64,000 nucleotides of DNA from Caryophanales bacterium (lineage in GTDB: Bacteria > Bacillota > Bacilli > Exiguobacteriales > Exiguobacteriaceae), in contig CABJAC010000001.1 in the NCBI GenBank assembly GCA_902363455.1, positions 62,001-126,000 of the forward strand. Direction: 5' to 3'. The position numbers were made by a program, and so were the translations under genes. Positions 59,545 through 64,000 of this stretch are shown here, in pieces. The notes beneath the pieces were generated by a model. That model had not been told where the DNA came from. It saw only the letters and a list, made by a program, of their open reading frames with translations, and searched no databases. Numbering within the stretch: position 1 is the stretch's first letter; every line of letters begins with the position of its first letter.

Positions 59545-60324
59545 ATGCAATCACTTTATACATCCGCGAGCACGATGGCGCAGCTTCAAAAGCAACTCGA
59601 TACAACGGGGCATAATCTGGCGAACGTGAACACGAACGGCTACAAACGCCGTGATGCCCAGTTTAACGAGCTGCTCGTCCGTAACATCCAAAATCAGCCG
59701 CCGGGACTGACGACCGGTCCGTTGACGACACCGCAAGGATTGCGGTTAGGGGTAGGCGGATATGTGGCGAATGAAGCAACACGTTTTACGAACGGGACGT
59801 TTAAAAAAACGGATCGTGCACTTGATGCAGCACTTTCGAATCCGCATCACTTCTTTATCGTCAATGATGGTGGAGTTGCAAAAGCGACGCGCGACGGCAA
59901 TTTCCAATTGTCGCCGCAGGACAATGGTCAGATTCTGTTGACGGATGATGCCGGTCGTTCGGTGTTAAATGCGGCGAATGATCCAATCGTCTTACCTGCG
60001 GGCGCGACAGGCGTTGAACTCAACAAAGACGGAAACGTGACGGGAATCGTCAACGGCGAACGACGTGTCCTCGCACGGGTCGCGGTAGCATATGTCGAGA
60101 ATCAGGATGACCTGACGGATGTCGGCGGCGGTTTGTATACATCCAATAAACGGTATCAGGAAGTCCAGGGAAATCCATTGACGGTCGGGACACTGGAGAC
60201 ATCGAACGTCGACATGGGAACTGAGATGACGAACTTGACGCAGATTCAGCGGGCGTACCAGTTCAACTCGAAAGCCTTGATGACGTCCGATCAGATGATG
60301 GGGATTGTCACATCGCTTAAGTAA
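59545..60324 (+). CDS. flhP: Flagellar hook-basal body protein FlhP
   Basis: A 259-residue paralogue of FlhO: QKQLDTTGHNLANVNTNGYKR near the start and MGTEMTNLTQIQRAYQFNSKALMTSDQM at the end are the paired helices. The middle is a beta-rich FlgE/G-like domain. GAGGAGGAAT precedes the ATG, 15 bases after flhO. The last gene of this two-gene unit. Confidence 0.92.
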   Translation: MQSLYTSASTMAQLQKQLDTTGHNLANVNTNGYKRRDAQFNELLVRNIQNQPPGLTTGPLTTPQGLRLGVGGYVANEATRFTNGTFKKTDRALDAALSNPHHFFIVNDGGVAKATRDGNFQLSPQDNGQILLTDDAGRSVLNAANDPIVLPAGATGVELNKDGNVTGIVNGERRVLARVAVAYVENQDDLTDVGGGLYTSNKRYQEVQGNPLTVGTLETSNVDMGTEMTNLTQIQRAYQFNSKALMTSDQMMGIVTSLK

Positions 60325-60353
60325 GTGAATGAGTGAAGTCAGTCTATAAATGA

Positions 60354-60405
60354 AAAGAGCCATCCGTGTCAGAAGTTGAAAATCTGATATGGACGGCTCT
60401 TTTTT
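60354..60405. terminator. Bidirectional terminator after flhP
   Basis: AAAAGAGCCATCCGTGTCAGA pairs, with small interior gaps, with TCTGATATGGACGGCTCTTTTTT. It also serves the convergent dehydrogenase gene. Confidence 0.85.
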
Positions 60406-60421
60406 GATTTCAAACGATTTG

Positions 60422-61285
60422 TCACTGCTGTTTGAACGACAGATAGACGGCAGCCATATCTTCATCCCCGTGACCGTTCTGTAACGCCTGTTGGTACTGC
60501 GTATGTGCGGTCGTCGCGAGCGGAAGATCAAGCGTCAACCGCTTCGCTTCTTCTGTGATCAGCCCGAGATCTTTCGCCATCAACCGTAACGGAAAGGCAG
60601 CGGGGAATCTTTCTTCGCGGTACATCGTTTGTTTGCCTTGGAAGAGTGGCGTATTCATACCGGAAGCACCAATCAGTTGAAGCAGTTTCTCTTTGTCGAG
60701 TCCGGCGCGTTCACCGAGCCACAACGTTTCCGCGACACCTTCACCGACCAGGGCGAGCAGGAGATTAATGGCGAGCTTCGCCGAACTGCCGGTTCCATGC
60801 GCACCGAAATGAATGCTCTCTTTTCCGAGTACCTCGAAGTAGGGACGGCAGATGGCAACTGCCTTGTCGTCTCCGCCGAGCAGCAGGACCAATTGACCGG
60901 CTTCCGCGACACCGACGGATCCGGAGACGGGTGCTTCGAGATACGTGGCGCCGGTTTGTTCAATCCGTGCAGCAAAGGAAATCGATTGTTCCGGCGAAAT
61001 TGTACTGAAGTTGACGATGATTTTACCCTGTAATGGACTGGCGAGCAATCCATTTGCCTGTTCGAGGACCGCCGTGACAGCGGGACCATCCGCGAGCATC
61101 AGGAAGATGATATCCGACTGTTCGATGACAGCGCGGGGAGTACCGAGCGCGACAGCACCTTCGTTGACGAGCGGTGCGGTTTTTTCCATCGTCCGATTAT
61201 AGACGTTCACCGGGTGTCCGGCACGTCGGAGACGTAACGCCATCGGCACCCCCATATGACCTAATCCAATCCAACCGAGTGACAT
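60422..61285 (-). CDS. Beta-hydroxyacid dehydrogenase (3-hydroxyisobutyrate dehydrogenase family)
   Basis: A 287-residue NAD(P)-dependent oxidoreductase. The nucleotide fold reads GWIGLGHMGVPMALRL, with NRT after the second strand, suggesting NADPH preference. The substrate loop is APVSGSVGVAEAGQL, and the catalytic Lys lies in GTGSSAKLAINLLL. Members act on 3-hydroxyisobutyrate, tartronate semialdehyde, glyoxylate or succinic semialdehyde; the exact one cannot be told. AAAGGGG precedes the ATG at 61285. It is a single gene. Confidence 0.88.
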   Translation of the reverse strand: MSLGWIGLGHMGVPMALRLRRAGHPVNVYNRTMEKTAPLVNEGAVALGTPRAVIEQSDIIFLMLADGPAVTAVLEQANGLLASPLQGKIIVNFSTISPEQSISFAARIEQTGATYLEAPVSGSVGVAEAGQLVLLLGGDDKAVAICRPYFEVLGKESIHFGAHGTGSSAKLAINLLLALVGEGVAETLWLGERAGLDKEKLLQLIGASGMNTPLFQGKQTMYREERFPAAFPLRLMAKDLGLITEEAKRLTLDLPLATTAHTQYQQALQNGHGDEDMAAVYLSFKQQ

Positions 61286-61351
61286 GATCAAACCCCTTTT
61301 CTTTGTTAACTCTTTTTTTCATACCCGTCTTTTCCCGACGTGTAACCCGAA

Positions 61352-61388
61352 CAAAAAACGTGCCCTGTCCATTGCGACAGCGGCACGT
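61352..61388 (-). terminator. Terminator of the large sensor kinase gene
   Basis: Minus-strand ACGTGCCGCTGTCGC pairs with ACAGGGCACGT around AATGG, followed by six T residues. Confidence 0.85.
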
Positions 61389-61393
61389 TGTGT

Positions 61394-63937
61394 TTAATCT
61401 TCGTACGTTAAAATCGTTGAGATGACAGCAATCGGGAACCGGATCGTAAAGGTGGATCCGAAACCGACTTCTGATTCGACGTCGATTGTTCCGTTATGAT
61501 GCTTGACGATTTCTTTACAGATCGACAAACCGAGTCCGGTTCCGCCGATCTTGCGTGTTTCTGAATTGTCGACACGGTAAAACTTATCAAAGAGTTTAGA
61601 CATCGCTTCTTGCGGAATTCCGATACCTTGGTCGCGGATTACGATTTCAGCAAAGCCTTCTTGATTTTGAATCTGGATCGTGATGTCACCGCCATCCGGT
61701 GAATACTTGATTGCATTACTGAGCAGGTTGTTCAGCAACTGCTTGATTTTTTCCGCATCGGCGTCGATCATGATTGGACCGACCGCTTCGAACGACAGTT
61801 GATGGGTCGTATGAGACGCATCGTGGAAATCAATCAGTTCACTCGCCAGCTGGACGAGATCAAATGTCGCCATCTGATAACGCTGTTCACTCGATTCCAT
61901 GCGCTGGACGTCGAGGAAGTCATTGACGAGTGTCGTCAACCGACCGGTTTCCGAATGGATCGTCGTCAAGTATTTCCGTTGTTTCATCGGATCAATTTCC
62001 CGGTTGAGCATCAGTTCCGTAAAGCCGAAGATGGACGATAACGGAGTCCGCAGTTCGTGCGAGACCGTCGAGACGAATTCTTCTTTCATCCGGTCGGCTT
62101 CCGTTTCTTTCGTGACATCCCGCAAGACGAGCATCGTACCGACCCAAATCTGATTGATTTGGATTTTCTCGGCATAAATCTGGATGAACGCACTTTGCGA
62201 GCGGATCGAGACGACGAGACTGTCTTTCGGTAAGGTCTGTTCGACGATTTGTTCGATATACTGCTCAAACGGTTCCGGCTCGTCCATGATCGCGGACAGG
62301 GCGGACATCGCCTGACGGAAGGACGACAGGTTGCTTTCGTCCTGATATTCCGTCTGGACTTCCGGGAACAGTTTCATCAACGGATCGTTGACGAGCAGTT
62401 CATCCGATTCGTGTTCGATGTAGACGACCGCTTCACGGATCGAGTTCAGGAGTTGACCGGTCTTGTTTTTCTCGTGCATCATTTTTTCATAAATCCCCAT
62501 CCGCATCAGGGAGAGCGACAACTGGTGCGAGAACGACAGGATATCGCCCATCTGTTCCGGCGTGAAGGCATCGCGGTAACGGACGAGGTAGACGCAGGCG
62601 ATAATCTGTTCTTCGTTCGGATCCAGAATCGGAACGGCGACTTCATACATATAGTACGGATACGGCAACGGACTGTCATGAGCGACCTGTTTCGACGAAT
62701 GGACCGGACGCTTCAGGACACGTGCCCGGTGGAACAGGGACTGGTCGTCTTTGACGAGTTGACCGACCATGTCTTCCGTCATTCCGTATTCAATCGTCGA
62801 CCGGACATCATGCTGATCGAGGAACAGCAAGGCTCCGATTTCCGAGTGCGTGATCGAGACGAGTTTTTCAATGATTTCCGGATAGGCAGTCAATGTCTCA
62901 CGTGACGCGAGTGTCTCGGTCAGTTCGTTGCGGTATTTGAGATGTTGTTCGCTGCGTAATGTGATTTCAAGCGCTTCTTCCAGTTCTTCTTGCTGCGCCT
63001 GTAATTCTTCCTGCTGGGCGACGAGTTCTTCTTGTTGGGCTTGGAGCTCTTCGTTTTTCGCCAACATGTGAACCTTATTGTCGGCGATTGACGCGGCCAT
63101 TTGGTTGAACGATGTGGTCAACGTATGCAGCTCGTCGTGACGCTTCGGCAACGGAATGGCATGGATGTCTTCTCCGCCTGCCAGCAGGGCACTGTCACGG
63201 GATAACGTATTGACTTGCTTCGTCACACGGCTGATGAACGGGCGGACGAGTAACAGTAAGATGAGGATCAGGACGGCAAGATTCGACAACCAGATGAATT
63301 GGGCAATCCGCATTTCACCGAGCAGGCTGGTTTTGGCTTCCGTTTCCTTGTCCTGGATCAACGTCAAATAATTAGCGAGTAATGTATCAATCCCGGCTGC
63401 ATCGGCATCCGTCGTCAAGCGGCTGTTGGAGCCTTTTAGCGTGCCATTGGCATTAAACAAATCATCTCCGCTCGATAAGGCGGCGAGTGTCTTTGGATCC
63501 ATAAACGTTTCGTCGATCGATCCGTCCTTTTTCCCGGCGACGTATTCCGTCAAGAGCGGCAACGCCGTCCCGAAGTAGTCGTTATGGAGTGTCCGCGTCG
63601 CGCGGGCGTACTCTTTTCCTTGTTCATAGATGGCGTATTTTTCGAACCAATTCGTCAACCGGTTGATTTCACGTTCATTGGCTTTGATCGTGTCGAGCAT
63701 TTCCGGTGTGCCGAACAGCACATACGATTTCACATTGCTCTGTACAAGTGTCCATTCGTTGGCTAACGAATTAGCGTTTGTCCGGCGTTCCCGTAAATCA
63801 TCGAACGTCGCATTCGTCTGATCGATTTTTCGTTCTGTATACGTGTAGACGATGGCGGACGTCACACTGAGGGCAATGAAGACCATATAAAAAGCGAACA
63901 TTAATTGTCGACCAATTTTTTGATTAATCCATTTCAC
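61394..63937 (-). CDS. Large membrane sensor histidine kinase
   Basis: An 847-residue sensor. A helix at about 12-32, a four-helix-type external domain, a helix at about 210-230 and HAMP to about 285 are followed by a coiled coil of repeated QAQQEEL heptads (about 290-325). Then come a GAF domain (about 340-485), a PAS-like domain (about 490-615), the phospho-His in VSTVSHELRTPLSS and an ATPase domain (NLLSNAIKYSP, DQGIGIP, GTGLGLSI). All kinase boxes are intact. It starts at GTG 63937 after GGAGGAT. No response regulator gene is next to it in this window, so its partner may lie beyond the right edge. Confidence 0.9.
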   Translation of the reverse strand: MKWINQKIGRQLMFAFYMVFIALSVTSAIVYTYTERKIDQTNATFDDLRERRTNANSLANEWTLVQSNVKSYVLFGTPEMLDTIKANEREINRLTNWFEKYAIYEQGKEYARATRTLHNDYFGTALPLLTEYVAGKKDGSIDETFMDPKTLAALSSGDDLFNANGTLKGSNSRLTTDADAAGIDTLLANYLTLIQDKETEAKTSLLGEMRIAQFIWLSNLAVLILILLLLVRPFISRVTKQVNTLSRDSALLAGGEDIHAIPLPKRHDELHTLTTSFNQMAASIADNKVHMLAKNEELQAQQEELVAQQEELQAQQEELEEALEITLRSEQHLKYRNELTETLASRETLTAYPEIIEKLVSITHSEIGALLFLDQHDVRSTIEYGMTEDMVGQLVKDDQSLFHRARVLKRPVHSSKQVAHDSPLPYPYYMYEVAVPILDPNEEQIIACVYLVRYRDAFTPEQMGDILSFSHQLSLSLMRMGIYEKMMHEKNKTGQLLNSIREAVVYIEHESDELLVNDPLMKLFPEVQTEYQDESNLSSFRQAMSALSAIMDEPEPFEQYIEQIVEQTLPKDSLVVSIRSQSAFIQIYAEKIQINQIWVGTMLVLRDVTKETEADRMKEEFVSTVSHELRTPLSSIFGFTELMLNREIDPMKQRKYLTTIHSETGRLTTLVNDFLDVQRMESSEQRYQMATFDLVQLASELIDFHDASHTTHQLSFEAVGPIMIDADAEKIKQLLNNLLSNAIKYSPDGGDITIQIQNQEGFAEIVIRDQGIGIPQEAMSKLFDKFYRVDNSETRKIGGTGLGLSICKEIVKHHNGTIDVESEVGFGSTFTIRFPIAVISTILTYED

Positions 63938-64000
63938 TTTTTTTATCCTCCATATGTAATGTTGTAGGGTACAAAGAATGACTCCAGTATTTCTATCTTA

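Noticed and set aside
62920..63070. DNA repeats as a possible mobile or minisatellite element
   Set aside because: They encode the heptad coiled coil of the sensor kinase and stay in frame, so protein structure explains them.

Overview
The window is a chromosomal segment from a low-to-moderate GC, flagellated, apparently non-sporulating member of the Bacilli. Exiguobacterium is the best guess, based on gene order and the mix of Bacillus-like and Staphylococcus-like blocks; no rRNA or tRNA gene is present to confirm it. The backbone follows the classic Bacillus order rho, rpmE, tdk, prfA, prmC, ywlC (sua5), ywlE, rpiB, ywlG, glyA, upp, mnaA, atp operon, ywzB, murA, mbl, flhO, flhP. Sporulation genes that sit inside this order in Bacillus (spoIIR after prmC; spoIID, spoIIQ and spoIIID between murA and mbl) are absent.

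Region by region: 1-4.4 kb holds a secreted NlpC/P60 hydrolase, rho, a zinc-independent L31, a DedA membrane protein and thymidine kinase. From 4.4 to 29.4 kb an accessory block interrupts the tdk-prfA junction. It contains an esterase and a metNIQ-amidohydrolase operon, each behind its own S-box (SAM-I) leader and promoter and transcribed divergently; an FMN-riboswitch ribDEBAH operon; a membrane GGDEF-EAL protein; alkaline phosphatase with a lipoprotein; a LolA-like lipoprotein; a chemoreceptor; an AGCS symporter; a trehalose treP-treA operon with treR; a YtrA-type GntR/ABC operon; and a small P-loop kinase.

From 29.5 to 35.3 kb the translation and one-carbon backbone (prfA to glyA) is tightly packed with overlapping starts. 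A haem-stress module, hssRS-hrtBA, sits between glyA and upp (35.4-39.2 kb) and carries a recognisable HssR direct-repeat operator. It is followed by an unrecognised membrane protein, then upp and mnaA. A YkgJ-type/pentapeptide-repeat fusion and a 685-base gene-free region precede the nine-gene atp operon plus atpZ (43.8-51.0 kb).

The last part (51.3-64 kb) has ywzB, murA, mbl, an MFS exporter, a PAS-GGDEF-EAL protein whose catalytic residues are partly lost, flhO-flhP, a beta-hydroxyacid dehydrogenase and a large sensor kinase. Ordinary conserved genes dominate. The points most worth a second look are the second, divergent S-box upstream of an esterase, a folded RNA-like spacer between atpE and atpF, the inverted repeats upstream of atpZ, the degenerate c-di-GMP protein, and the unrecognised gene at 39.3 kb. 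I saw no CRISPR array, IS element, prophage or obvious new defence system.
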